From Symbiopectobacterium purcellii_A (GTDB lineage: Bacteria; Pseudomonadota; Gammaproteobacteria; Enterobacterales; Enterobacteriaceae), in the NCBI RefSeq assembly GCF_052050035.1, contig NZ_CP189882.1, positions 3,162,001 through 3,226,000 of the forward strand: a stretch of 64,000 nt of DNA, given 5' to 3'. The notes under the pieces were generated by a model that worked only from the letters and a program-made list of their open reading frames with translations, was not told the DNA's origin and ran no database searches. Below, one piece after another: positions 37,299 through 46,626 of this stretch (position 1 is the first letter of the stretch; every line of letters begins with the position of its first letter). A program made the position numbers and the translations under genes.

Positions 37299-38027
37299 TA
37301 ATAAGCCCTTTTCGAGTGGTCTGTCTTTTCTTTCCCGAATACATTTTTTTTCGCCGACGCAGATTCTTAGGCTTTTGGACAGGTCGCTCTGTCCCATCAA
37401 TAAAGACGTCTTTAACTCCAGGAAAGGCGCGAAAAAATTCCTCAGCAGAGCGAATTTGACGAGCGGGCAAAACACATTCTCGCCCCAAGGTCATCTCTAA
37501 AACCGGCAATAATATTTTTACCCAGCGACATACCCGTGTTCTATCTAAACCAAAAAGAAGTCCTTGCAAATCATAGGTCGGATAACATTTTAAATACAAT
37601 AAAATAAAAAGCAGTTTATCTAATGGGGTTGGGATAAATCCTTTCTGCCCTGCACCCATCTGACGCTCGTGATCTTTTCGATTCTTTTTCCGATAAATCA
37701 AATAACAAGCTGAAAATTCAGCGGCTAAATTTTTCAATTCTTCGACTGATAATCCAATGATTGCTTTACATAAACGATTATCTCGTAACAACCGCTCTTT
37801 GTTGATCATTTCGGCTTTGTTGAATAATTTAACCGTTTGATTTACATCTTCTTTAGGTAGAATGCATGTACAGAGACTGTATTTTGTTAGAACGACAAAT
37901 CAAGTAGTTAGCACAATAAAAAGCATTACGGTAGGAAAACTTAGTTGTTGAAGTGTTATAATAATTATGTAAATCAGCATGTTAAATTATTCAACAAAGC
38001 CGATCATTTCAAACCTTTATTCTCTAA
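37299..38027 (-). mobile_element. IS5-superfamily element, copy E, truncated
   Basis: Encodes the N-terminal ~170 residues of the transposase (minus strand). It joins IS630 copy 4 at a TA on one side, and on the other stops in the leader (after CTCTAA), where a LacI-type gene fragment begins. A 189-bp element is nested at the transposase start. Both element ends are missing. Confidence 0.88.
37813..38001. mobile_element. 189-bp non-autonomous element, copy 4
   Basis: Duplication GATCATTTC at 37804-37812 and 38002-38010. It sits at the start codon of the copy E transposase, 3 bp from the equivalent insertion in copy A, with the same orientation. Confidence 0.95.
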
Positions 38028-38211
38028 CGATGACATGCTGATTGGGCGCTACTTTTCTCCCGCCTTAACGACGGTGCATGTGCCGATTGCTGCCATGATT
38101 CAGGATGCCATTGGCCGTCTGGTGGCGGCGTCACAAGGCGATGCCATGCCGACAGCGCCTTGTCACCATCAAGGACGTTTGGTCATCCGAGAGTCCGTCG
38201 CCAGGCGTTAA
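38028..38211 (+). pseudogene. LacI-family regulator, C-terminal fragment
   Basis: About 60 codons ending at TAA 38209-38211. DDMLIGRYFSPALTTVHVPI is the usual last strand-and-helix region of LacI-type ligand domains (xDDxxxxxxxPxLTTVxxP). The DNA-binding and most of the sugar-binding domain are missing. The specific regulator cannot be named. Confidence 0.7.
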
Positions 38212-38232
38212 GCATGGCGCGCCGCGCGACCT

Positions 38233-38620
38233 TTACTCTTGGCCGAGCGTGGCGACCATCACCGCTTTGATGGTGTGCATGCGGTTTTCTGCCTGATCGA
38301 ACACAATGCTGTGCGCTGATGGCTTTGTTGAATAATTTAAAATACTGATTTAAATGGGTATTATAAAACTTTAACGACTAAATTTTACTACCGTAATGCT
38401 TTTTATTGTGCTAACTATTTGATTTATCGCTCTAACAAAATACATTTTCTGTACATGCATCCCACCTAAAGAAGTTGTAAATCAAAACGTTAAATTATTC
38501 AACAAAGCCTGCGCTGATTCAAACACCTCGTCGGTCACTTCCATGCCGCCGTGCAAACCATACTGCTCGGCCATCTGCTTGCAGATGGTGGTCTGATCGT
38601 CATGGAACGCGGGCAGGCAG
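38233..38620 (-). pseudogene. argI: ornithine carbamoyltransferase, 3' fragment, interrupted
   Basis: The enzyme makes citrulline from ornithine and carbamoyl phosphate in arginine synthesis. Only the C-terminal ~65 residues remain. CLPAFHDDQTT holds the Cys of the HCLP ornithine site, and EVTDEVFES and DQAENRMHTIKAVMVATL follow. A 189-bp element splits the fragment, and IS5 copy D replaces everything upstream of the Cys codon. argI or argF cannot be told apart. Confidence 0.88.
38321..38509. mobile_element. 189-bp non-autonomous element, copy 5 (in argI fragment)
   Basis: Duplication TGCGCTGAT at 38312-38320 and 38510-38518. It is the most diverged copy, with several base changes in the interior, so it may be the oldest. 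Confidence 0.94.
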
Positions 38621-39312
38621 TAAACTAGTTGCTGAATAGAGACTTGCATTTTTTGTCAGGCTATTGAGAATAAAAAGAGGTTTAACTTAGAGAATAAAGG
38701 TTTGAAATGATCAACAAAGAGCGGTTGTTACGAGATAATCGTTTATGTAAAGCAATCATTGGATTATCAGTCGAAGAATTGAAAAATTTAGCCGCTGAAT
38801 TTTCAGCTTGTTATTTGATTTATCGGAAAAAGAATCGAAAAGATCACGAGCGACAGATGGGTGCAGGGCAGAAAGGATTTATCCCAACCCCATTAGATAA
38901 ACTGCTTTTTATTTTATTGTATTTAAAATGTTATCCGACCTATGATTTGCAAGGACTTCTTTTTGGTTTAGATAGAACACGGGTATGTCGCTGGGTAAAA
39001 ATATTATTGCCGGTTTTAGCGATGACCTTGGGGCGAGAATGTGTTTTGCCCGCTCGTCAAATTCGCTCTGCTGAGGAATTTTTTCGCGCCTTTCCTGGAG
39101 TTAAAGACGTCTTTATTGATGGGACAGAGCGACCTGTCCAAAAGCCTAAGAATCTGCGTCGGCGAAAAAAAATGTATTCGGGAAAGAAAAGACAGACCAC
39201 TCGAAAAGGGCTTATTATGACTGACGAAACAAGGCAAATTGGATTTATCCCCATGAGCAAAAATGGGCGCCGTCACGATAAACGCTTACTCGATAAAGTC
39301 GATATAATTCGC

Positions 39313-39501
39313 GGCTTTGTTGAATAATTTAACCGTTTGATTTACATCTTCTTTAGTTAGAATGCATTTACAGAGAATGTATTTTGTTAGAACGACAAAT
39401 CAAATAGTTAGCACAATAAAAAGCATTCCGAGAGGAAAAATTAGTCGTTGAAATTTTATAATGCTTATATAAATCAGTATCTTAAATTATTCAACAAAGC
39501 C
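39313..39501. mobile_element. 189-bp non-autonomous element, copy 6
   Basis: Duplication ATAATTCGC at 39304-39312 and 39502-39510, inside the copy D transposase. Confidence 0.95.
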
Positions 39502-39655
39502 ATAATTCGCCATATTCCTCCTGAGGTAACCATCTGGGCAGATACCGGTTTTCAAGGTATAGATAAACAGCATCCTAATACACAAATCCCAAAAAAAGGA
39601 ACTCGAAAAAGACCTTTATCGCCTGAACAAAAACAAGAAAATAAAATAATCTCGG

Positions 39656-40964
39656 GAGACTGTAAAATAATCTGTGTAAATGGCATTTTGAGGAAAACCT
39701 TCAAAGGATAACAAAATGCCTATCAGCAACGAACTTATTGACCAACTGCTTCAAGATTGTCACTCCCCTCAGGATCTGCTGGGTGAATCAGGCCTACTCA
39801 AGGTGCTGACTAAAAGACTGGCGGAACGGGTTCTTGAAGCTGAGATGGAGATGCACCTTGGGTATGCTAAGCATGACCCGGCTGGTAATCATTCAGGCAA
39901 CTCACGCAATGGCAAGACATCCAAGAGCGTACGTAGCCAAAATGGGGAGATCGAGCTCGATATTCCGCGCGACCGCAACAGTACCTTCGAGCCGACACTG
40001 ATCGGTAAGCACGAAAAACAGCTTAACGGCTTCGATGACCGCATTATTTCTCTCTATTCCAGAGGGTTATCAACCCGTGATATTCAGGCACACTTTAAAG
40101 AAGTCTACGGGGTCGATGTTTCCGCTGGCTTCATTTCTCAAGTGACCAATGCTGTGATGGATGAAGTTAAGCGCTGGCAGCAACGGCCGCTGGATGCGCT
40201 TTATCCCATTGTTTACCTTGACTGTATTGTTGTCAAAAGCCAGGACGGCGGAGCCGTGGCCAACAAGTCTGTTTATCTGGCCCTCGGCGTCAACGGCCAG
40301 GGCGAAAAAGAGCTGCTGGGGCTATGGATAGCCAAAACTGAGGGGGCCAAGTTCTGGTTATCTGTGATGACAGAACTGAAAAATCGTGGGCTAAAGGACA
40401 TCTTCGTCGCCTGCTGCGATGGCCTGAAAGGCTTTCCTGATGCCATTGAAGCTGTTTACCCGCATACGCGGGTACAGCTCTGCATTGTGCATCAGGTGCG
40501 GAACTCGCTGCGCTACGTCGGCTGGAAAGAGCGTAAGGCCGTTGCTGCTGACCTGCGCACCATCTATAGTTCCGCAACGCTAGAGGGCGCTGAAGAGGCC
40601 CTGGATGCCTTCGCGGCCAAATGGGATGAACAGTTCCCGACGATCAGCCCGTCGTGGAGAAATAATTGGGAACATCTCATCGTCATTTTTGACTTTCCGC
40701 CGGAGATCCGCAAGGTTATCTACACCACCAACGCGATAGAGTCGTTAAATGCTTCATTGCGCAAGATAACGAAAACGCGACGAATATTTCCAACGGATGA
40801 CTCGGTGATAAAATTACTCTATCTAGCCTTGCATAATATCTCTGCTAAATGGACCTTGCCAATCAGAGACTGGAAACCTGCTATGAGCCAATTCATGTTG
40901 ATGTATGGAGAACGAATCTCCGGTTAAGCAATGGAGCCATTTACACAAAATTCTTTACAGACTC
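39656..40964 (+). mobile_element. IS256-family element, complete
   Basis: 1309 bp with terminal repeats GAGACTGTAAA / GAGTCTGTAAA and an 8-bp duplication AATCTCGG at 39648-39655 and 40965-40972. It lies within IS5 copy D, so it came after it. Confidence 0.95.
39716..40927 (+). CDS. IS256-family transposase
   Basis: Intact 403-residue MULE-type transposase. Catalytic residues are in VYLDCIVVK, VACCDGLKGF and TTNAIESLNASLRK, with the family motif CIVHQVRNSLR. It appears functional and is the only complete IS256 copy here. Confidence 0.95.
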   Translation: MPISNELIDQLLQDCHSPQDLLGESGLLKVLTKRLAERVLEAEMEMHLGYAKHDPAGNHSGNSRNGKTSKSVRSQNGEIELDIPRDRNSTFEPTLIGKHEKQLNGFDDRIISLYSRGLSTRDIQAHFKEVYGVDVSAGFISQVTNAVMDEVKRWQQRPLDALYPIVYLDCIVVKSQDGGAVANKSVYLALGVNGQGEKELLGLWIAKTEGAKFWLSVMTELKNRGLKDIFVACCDGLKGFPDAIEAVYPHTRVQLCIVHQVRNSLRYVGWKERKAVAADLRTIYSSATLEGAEEALDAFAAKWDEQFPTISPSWRNNWEHLIVIFDFPPEIRKVIYTTNAIESLNASLRKITKTRRIFPTDDSVIKLLYLALHNISAKWTLPIRDWKPAMSQFMLMYGERISG

Positions 40965-41173
40965 AATCTCGGGCATCCGTATTACAGTTGAACACGCCAT
41001 CGCGGGTATCAAGCGCCTCGGTTGCATGACCCAAATTTTACGGAATCGTAGACCCTTTATTGATGATACCTTCTTACTCCTTAGCGCCGGTCTTTGGAAT
41101 TTCCATCTCAGAACAGCGTAAAATTTACTTCAATCACCGAAACACCCTTATTTCACTATTAAGCAACACGCTT

Positions 41174-41672
41174 CGTGTCGCATGGTGACTCGTCTCGCAA
41201 AGAAACGCCGCTGAACCAAGGGGTAACACGTATAGAAATAAGTCATCGCTCACACTGCGTTTATCTTCCTGAAGATAAGGCTAGGGTGAGTAAATGGCTC
41301 GCGCATCGTGTCAGACGGCGGCGGGGCTCTTGGGCGCTAAGCGAGTGTCAGTTTTTTCTCCGTCTCCTGGCTTTGTTGAATAATTTAACCGTTTGATTTA
41401 CATCTTCTTTAGTTAGAATGCATTTACAGAGAATGTATTTTGTTAGAACGACAAATCAAATAGTTAGCACAATAAAAAGCATTCCGAGAGGAAAAATTAG
41501 TCGTTGAAATTTTATAATGCTTATATAAATCAGTATCTTAAATTATTCAACAAAGCCCCGTCTCCTACCAAATGGGTTGCTTCGCTACGACGACATGTCG
41601 GGAAGTCATGACGTCCACGGTAACTGAATCAGGGGGCAATTCAACCCGCTTTCGCTAAAAAATGATAATGTA
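41174..41672. other. unassigned sequence around a 189-bp element
   Basis: About 195 bp before and 105 bp after the 189-bp element have no recognisable gene. In E. coli aroH lies downstream of ppsR, but nothing like aroH is seen here. GTACTAGTGCA at 41658-41668 region, overlapping the ppsR stop, recalls part of the aroH TrpR operator. Confidence 0.4.
41369..41557. mobile_element. 189-bp non-autonomous element, copy 7
   Basis: Duplication CCGTCTCCT at 41360-41368 and 41558-41566. The interior is nearly identical to copy 6. Confidence 0.95.
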
Positions 41673-42494
41673 CTAGTGCATGCGACGACTCATGCCTAAT
41701 ATATCGATGATCTTGGCGGAAATCTCCTCTACGGAGTAGTTTGTCGTGTTGAGATAAGGGATCTGTTGACGTCGAAATAGCGCTTCCACCTCACTCAGTT
41801 CCATTCGGCACTGGCGTAACGACGCATAGCGACTGTTGCCGCGCCGCTCTTCTCGGATCGCCGCCAAACGTTCGGCATTGATGGTCAGGCCGAACAGCTT
41901 ATGTTGAAACGGTTTAAGCGCTTCAGGCAGGCGCAGATTGTCCATGTCATCGGCGATGAAAGGGTAGTTGGCTGCGCGAATGCCAAACTGCATGGCGAGG
42001 TACAGGCTGGTGGGCGTTTTGCCGCAGCGGGACACTCCGAGTAAAATGACCTGCGCCTGATCGAGATTGCGTAATGAAATACCGTCGTCGTGGGCGAGGG
42101 TATAGTCAATGGCAGCGATGCGCGCATCGTATTTGCCGAGGTTTTTAGCCGTCAGACCGTGGGTGCGGTTGGCCTCCGGCGCAGGAGGGATATTGAGTTC
42201 TCCCTGTAATGGCGCAACCAGCGCCTGCACGATATCCTGACAAAAACCGTCGCTGCTGTTAATAATATCCCGCACGGTCTGGCTGATGATGGAATAAAAC
42301 ACCAGAGGACGCACGCACGTTTGCTGGTAGAGCGTATTGATGCGTTCGCGTACCGCGTTGGCACGCTCTTCACTTTCCACAAACGGCAGCGTGTAGCTGA
42401 CCGTGTTGACAGGAAACTGAGAAAGCACCGCATGACCTAATACTTCAGCGGTGATGGCGGTGCCATCAGAGATATAAAAGACGCTTCTTTCCAC
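41673..42494 (-). CDS. ppsR: PEP synthase regulatory kinase/phosphorylase
   Basis: Bifunctional enzyme that inactivates PpsA by ADP-dependent phosphorylation of a Thr near its catalytic His, and reactivates it with phosphate. It has 273 residues. The P-loop GVSRCGKT is at 153-160, and AIDYTLAHDDG and the C-terminal NTTNYSVEEI are conserved. GTG 42494 is the likely start, with AGGGG just upstream. It is divergent from ppsA. Confidence 0.93.
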   Translation of the reverse strand: MERSVFYISDGTAITAEVLGHAVLSQFPVNTVSYTLPFVESEERANAVRERINTLYQQTCVRPLVFYSIISQTVRDIINSSDGFCQDIVQALVAPLQGELNIPPAPEANRTHGLTAKNLGKYDARIAAIDYTLAHDDGISLRNLDQAQVILLGVSRCGKTPTSLYLAMQFGIRAANYPFIADDMDNLRLPEALKPFQHKLFGLTINAERLAAIREERRGNSRYASLRQCRMELSEVEALFRRQQIPYLNTTNYSVEEISAKIIDILGMSRRMH

Positions 42495-42675
42495 ATCAAC
42501 CCCTGCTTTTTTTTTGCGAAAAAACGTGACTAAACTCGTTCAGAAATTGGCGTTGAACGATATTTTTAATGAAACGACATTTCATTATCTTCATGATAAA
42601 CCAGTTAAACTTTTACAGTATTGTATTTTTACCCCGTTAAGCAAGATTCAGCAGTGAAATCGTTTTTATTTCATA

Positions 42676-42691
42676 GGTTGAACGATTCACC
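42676..42691 (-). promoter_or_regulatory. Cra (FruR) binding site candidate upstream of ppsA
   Basis: Minus strand reads GGTGAATCGTTCAACC, which fits the Cra consensus RSTGAAWCSNTHHW except at the first two positions. It lies about 140 bp before the ppsA ATG. Cra activates ppsA in E. coli, so activation here is inferred. Confidence 0.6.
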
Positions 42692-42827
42692 TTTCCCAGG
42701 TTTGTTAAACGCTATGCTACATTCATGGCGTTGAGGCAACTGCCCAACCAACATGTTACATATCCCCAATGGTCTCCATACCCTGTGGTATGCAGACCGA
42801 AATCGTATGCAGAAAGGATTATTTTCG

Positions 42828-45203
42828 ATGTCCAATAACGGCCCTGATTTGCGTAATGTCCTTTGGTATAACCAGCTTGGTATGCATGACGTTGAGCGGG
42901 TGGGCGGCAAGAATGCCTCTTTGGGTGAGATGATCACCCATTTGTCAGAACTTGGCGTATCGGTTCCCAATGGTTTTGCGACAACGGCGCAGGCGTTTAA
43001 CGATTTCCTTACGCAAAGCGGTATTAACCAACGAATCTATGAACTGTTGGATCGTACCGATATCGATGATGTGAACCAACTAGCCAAAGCGGGTGCGCAA
43101 ATCCGCCAGTGGATTATCGACACGCCCTTCCAGCCTGAACTGGAACAGGCGATCGCTGCGGCTTACGATCAACTGTCCGAAGGGGAAAAAGACGCGTCTT
43201 TTGCGGTGCGCTCTTCCGCGACCGCAGAAGACATGCCGGATGCTTCCTTTGCCGGGCAACAAGAGACGTTCCTCAATGTGCAGGGTATCGATGCGGTAAT
43301 GGTGGCAGTGAAGCATGTATTTGCGTCGTTGTTTAACGATCGCGCCATCTCTTACCGTGTGCATCAGGGCTACGATCATCGTGGCGTTGCACTCTCTGCT
43401 GGGGTGCAGCGTATGGTGCGTTCGGATCTGGCGGCATCGGGGGTGATGTTTACGCTGGATACGGAATCCGGTTTCGATCAGGTGGTGTTTATCACGTCTG
43501 CCTACGGCCTTGGGGAAATGGTGGTACAAGGGGCGGTGAATCCGGATGAGTTCTATGTGCACAAACCGACGCTGCTTAACCGCAAACCGGCGATTGTGCG
43601 GCGCACCATGGGTTCGAAAAAAATCCGCATGGTGTATGCCGACAGCCAGGCTCACGGCAAGCAGGTTCGTATTGAGGATGTGCCCGCAGAACTGAGCGTG
43701 CGCTTTAGCCTGACGGATACCGAAGTGGAAGCGTTAGCGCATCAGGCGCTGCTGATTGAAAAACATTACGGTCGCCCAATGGATATCGAATGGGCGAAAG
43801 ATGGACACACCGGCAAGCTCTACATCGTACAGGCGCGGCCGGAAACGGTTCGCTCCAACGGTCAGGTGATTGAGCGTTATCAACTGATCAAACGTGGCAA
43901 GGTGTTAGCCGAAGGCCGTGCCATCGGTCACCGTATCGGTGCCGGCCCGGTAAAAGTGATTCAGGATATCAGCGAGATGCACCTGGTGCAGGCGGGTGAT
44001 GTGCTGGTGACCGACATGACCGACCCGGATTGGGAGCCGATCATGAAGAAAGCTGCGGCTATCGTGACCAATTCCGGCGGGCGCACCTGCCATGCTGCGA
44101 TTATTGCGCGTGAGCTGGGTATTCCTGCGGTAGTGGGCTGTGGCGATGCGACCGAGCGTCTCCATGATGGCGAAAAAGCCACCGTATCCTGTGCGGAAGG
44201 GGACACAGGATACGTCTATGCCGATCTGCTGGAGTTTCAGGTCAAGAGTTCGCAAGTCAGCGAGATGCCTTCGGTGCCGTTGAAAATCATGATGAACGTG
44301 GGGAATCCCGATCGGGCATTTGATTTTGCCTGTCTGCCCAACGATGGCGTCGGTCTGGCGCGGTTGGAATTTATCATTAACCGCATGATAGGCGTGCACC
44401 CGCGTGCGTTGCTGGAATTCGACAGTCAAACGCCAGAACTGCAAAAAGAGATCAAAGGGCTGATGCAGGGCTATGACGATCCGGTCGAGTTTTACGTTGC
44501 GCGCCTGATGGAGGGGATTGCCACACTGGCGGCAGCGTTCTGGCCAAAACGCGTTATTGTGCGTCTGTCCGACTTTAAATCTAACGAATACGCCAACCTG
44601 GTGGGCGGCGAGCGCTATGAACCGCATGAGGAAAACCCGATGCTGGGCTTCCGTGGTGCCGGGCGCTATGTGTCACCGGATTTCAAAGCGTGCTTTGCCT
44701 TGGAGTGCGCTGCGGTGAAACGGGTGCGTAATGACATGGGGCTGACCAACGTGGAAGTGATGATCCCGTTTGTGCGCACTGTGGCACAGGCGGAAGCCGT
44801 GGTTGCAGAGCTTGCGCAGCAAGGGCTTAAGCGCGGCGAGGACGGCCTTAAGGTGATCATGATGTGTGAGATCCCGTCGAACTCGCTGCTGGCGGATCAG
44901 TTCCTGGCACATTTCGATGGTTTCTCCATTGGCTCTAACGACATGACGCAGTTGGCGTTGGGGTTGGATCGCGATTCCGGCGTGGTGTCTGAACTGTTTG
45001 ATGAGCGCAACGAGGCGGTGAAAGCACTGCTTTCGATGGCGATCAAGGCAGCCAAGGCACAGGGGAAATACGTGGGGATTTGCGGACAAGGCCCTTCCGA
45101 TCACGAAGACTTTGCCATCTGGTTGATGGAGCAAGGCATCGACAGCCTGTCGCTCAATCCGGATACCGTGGTGCAGACCTGGTTAACGCTGGCAGAAAAG
45201 TAA
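42828..45203 (+). CDS. ppsA: phosphoenolpyruvate synthase
   Basis: Makes PEP from pyruvate and ATP (AMP and phosphate released), the first step of gluconeogenesis from pyruvate. It has 791 residues. In order: N-terminal ATP-binding domain, the swivelling His domain with His 422 in GGRTCHAAI (Thr 420 is the PpsR target), and the C-terminal PEP-binding barrel. ATG 42828 gives the E. coli start MSNNG and has AAAGGA ahead; the frame extends upstream without family match. A terminator follows. Confidence 0.96.
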   Translation: MSNNGPDLRNVLWYNQLGMHDVERVGGKNASLGEMITHLSELGVSVPNGFATTAQAFNDFLTQSGINQRIYELLDRTDIDDVNQLAKAGAQIRQWIIDTPFQPELEQAIAAAYDQLSEGEKDASFAVRSSATAEDMPDASFAGQQETFLNVQGIDAVMVAVKHVFASLFNDRAISYRVHQGYDHRGVALSAGVQRMVRSDLAASGVMFTLDTESGFDQVVFITSAYGLGEMVVQGAVNPDEFYVHKPTLLNRKPAIVRRTMGSKKIRMVYADSQAHGKQVRIEDVPAELSVRFSLTDTEVEALAHQALLIEKHYGRPMDIEWAKDGHTGKLYIVQARPETVRSNGQVIERYQLIKRGKVLAEGRAIGHRIGAGPVKVIQDISEMHLVQAGDVLVTDMTDPDWEPIMKKAAAIVTNSGGRTCHAAIIARELGIPAVVGCGDATERLHDGEKATVSCAEGDTGYVYADLLEFQVKSSQVSEMPSVPLKIMMNVGNPDRAFDFACLPNDGVGLARLEFIINRMIGVHPRALLEFDSQTPELQKEIKGLMQGYDDPVEFYVARLMEGIATLAAAFWPKRVIVRLSDFKSNEYANLVGGERYEPHEENPMLGFRGAGRYVSPDFKACFALECAAVKRVRNDMGLTNVEVMIPFVRTVAQAEAVVAELAQQGLKRGEDGLKVIMMCEIPSNSLLADQFLAHFDGFSIGSNDMTQLALGLDRDSGVVSELFDERNEAVKALLSMAIKAAKAQGKYVGICGQGPSDHEDFAIWLMEQGIDSLSLNPDTVVQTWLTLAEK

Positions 45204-45217
45204 CCGAGCAGTAGCAG

Positions 45218-45243
45218 CAAGCCCCGGCAATGCCGGGGCTTGT
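45218..45243 (+). terminator. Rho-independent terminator after ppsA
   Basis: Hairpin AAGCCCCGGC-AAT-GCCGGGGCTT followed by a short T-rich stretch, 15 bases after the stop. Confidence 0.85.
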
Positions 45244-45277
45244 TATTTGATAACCTCACCCGGTGTTACGGTTTGGC

Positions 45278-46312
45278 CTATTGTTGCAAGAAGGCTTTAA
45301 ACTGGGGAGTCATCATCGTTGCGAACCCGCTGTCGGTTTTGGTTATCAGATAAACGGCCAACCCGTACTGTTCGGACACTTTCAGCGCTTTTTCCGTTCC
45401 CAATACCATTAATCCCGTGTCCCAACCGTCCGCTTCAAGCGCCGTTTTGGCAATCACCGTGGCAGATACCAGCGTATGGTTGATGGGGTGGCCCGTGCTG
45501 GGGTCGATCACATGGGAATAGCGTTTGCCGTCCTGCTCGAAATAGTTGCGATAGCTGCCGGAGGTGCTGATGGAATACCCTTGCAGATCGACGGCTGCTT
45601 GCACCGTGTTTTCCTTATCGGTGGGTTTCTGAATTGCCACCCGCCACGGCATCCCTTGCCCATTGACCCCGCGGCTTGAAATAGCACCGCCGACTGAAAC
45701 CAGATAATTGGTAATGCCCTTGCGCGTCATTAACTGCGCTAACTGGTCGGCACCGTAACCCTCACCCAACGTCGAGAGATCCACATACAGCGACGGCAGA
45801 TCTTTTTGCAGCCACTCTCCTTTGCTGTTGCTGGTAAGCGTAAGGTGCTGCAAGCCGACACGCTGACGGGCATCATCGATTTGTGCTTGAGTCGGAATGG
45901 TCACCGGCTGTTTTTGTGGCCCAAATCCCCACAGATTCACCAGCGGCCCCACGGTAATATCCATGGCATTGTCTGTCGCACGGCCAATGCGCTGGGCTAC
46001 CAGAATAATGTCTGCCATACCGCCGGGAATAGGCTGTGGATCGTTGCCTTGATAGCGGTTAAAGCGCGACAGGATGGAGTCTTCGCGGTACGTGGAAATA
46101 TCGTTGTTAGCCTGTTCAAGCAGGGCATCGATCTCCTGTTGCAAGTGCGCTTTATCTTCAGGCAGGTCGCCGCTGATCTTTACGCTGTAAAACGTCCCCA
46201 TGGTTTTGCCTTCCAGGCTGATCAACGGCCGGCTATCGGCCATCGCGGTGTTGTAAGCCGCCAGACTGATGAGAATCAGGCACACCCTGCGTGCCAGTGG
46301 GGAATGTGACAT
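45278..46312 (-). CDS. apbE: FAD:protein FMN transferase, ApbE family
   Basis: Periplasmic Mg-dependent enzyme that attaches FMN to Thr of flavoproteins such as NqrC and RnfG. It has 344 residues. An N-terminal signal peptide (about 1-25, AYNTAMA-DS) lacks a lipobox, so it is soluble or anchored otherwise. GKTMGTFYSV, DLSTLGEGYGAD and the metal region TALEADGWDTGLMVLG are typical. E. coli has no apbE between ppsA and ydiK; other enterobacteria may. Confidence 0.88.
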   Translation of the reverse strand: MSHSPLARRVCLILISLAAYNTAMADSRPLISLEGKTMGTFYSVKISGDLPEDKAHLQQEIDALLEQANNDISTYREDSILSRFNRYQGNDPQPIPGGMADIILVAQRIGRATDNAMDITVGPLVNLWGFGPQKQPVTIPTQAQIDDARQRVGLQHLTLTSNSKGEWLQKDLPSLYVDLSTLGEGYGADQLAQLMTRKGITNYLVSVGGAISSRGVNGQGMPWRVAIQKPTDKENTVQAAVDLQGYSISTSGSYRNYFEQDGKRYSHVIDPSTGHPINHTLVSATVIAKTALEADGWDTGLMVLGTEKALKVSEQYGLAVYLITKTDSGFATMMTPQFKAFLQQ

Positions 46313-46444
46313 AGAAAATGACTCCTGATAAAAAGAGACGTTAGAAATAATCCATTAATGCGCGCTTGCAAAGCGGAGATTGATAAAAACAGGATGAGGC
46401 GCAATTTCTCAGTAAAAGCAGCGGGAAAGCACCGGATAAACGCC

Positions 46445-46555
46445 AAAAAAAATGCCCATCTTAGGGGATGGGCAAAGACTACACACAGCAATTCGTTACT
46501 AGCTCTGACGAGGAGGAAACATCGTTGGCAAACTCGCGTTGTCATTACAGAAAGC
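46445..46555 (-). ncRNA. rprA: RprA small RNA
   Basis: Minus strand contains ATTGCTGTGTGTAGTCTTTG followed by a GCCCATC...GATGGGC hairpin and eight T, matching the 3' half of E. coli RprA. It lies downstream of ydiK, as in E. coli. RprA is an Hfq-dependent sRNA that activates rpoS translation and is controlled by RcsB. The 5' half, including the segment that would pair with rpoS, is not clearly conserved, so the 5' end is approximate. Confidence 0.85.
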
Positions 46556-46626
46556 GTTTGTTCAGCAAGACAACGGTTGACAATCGTTTCATAAATAATG
46601 CTAGAAGCTGTGGGGCATTAAGTCAT

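Larger units (their letters stand above)
38707..41121 (+). pseudogene. IS5-superfamily transposase, copy D, doubly interrupted
   Basis: The frame runs from MINKERLLRDN through the first catalytic Asp to DKVDIIR, is cut by the 189-bp element, resumes at HIPPEVTIWADTGFQ, is cut by IS256 after KIISG, and ends with IRITVEHAIAG and the C-terminus. All parts are present but cannot be translated as one protein. Confidence 0.92.
38622..41173 (+). mobile_element. IS5-superfamily element, copy D, with two nested elements
   Basis: Contains a 189-bp element (39313-39501) and an IS256 (39656-40964). Subtracting both with their duplications (198 and 1317 bp) leaves exactly 1037 bp, so no other loss occurred. 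The outer flanks do not match (argI versus unassigned DNA) and no target duplication is visible, so the flanks have been rearranged. Confidence 0.93.

Noticed and set aside
7722..41557. The many 92-bp and 189-bp repeats as a CRISPR array or REP/ERIC elements
   Set aside because: They are scattered, bounded by target duplications and inserted in genes, not regularly spaced with unique spacers, and do not match REP or ERIC layout.
42571..42590. AATGAAA-CGACA-TTTCATT palindrome between ppsR and ppsA as a second Cra site
   Set aside because: It fails the Cra consensus at the conserved T after CGN; it may be another operator, but nothing supports a name.
46276..46545. 89-codon frame covering the rprA region
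   Set aside because: It overlaps the sRNA and its terminator, has no ribosome-binding site and does not resemble any protein.
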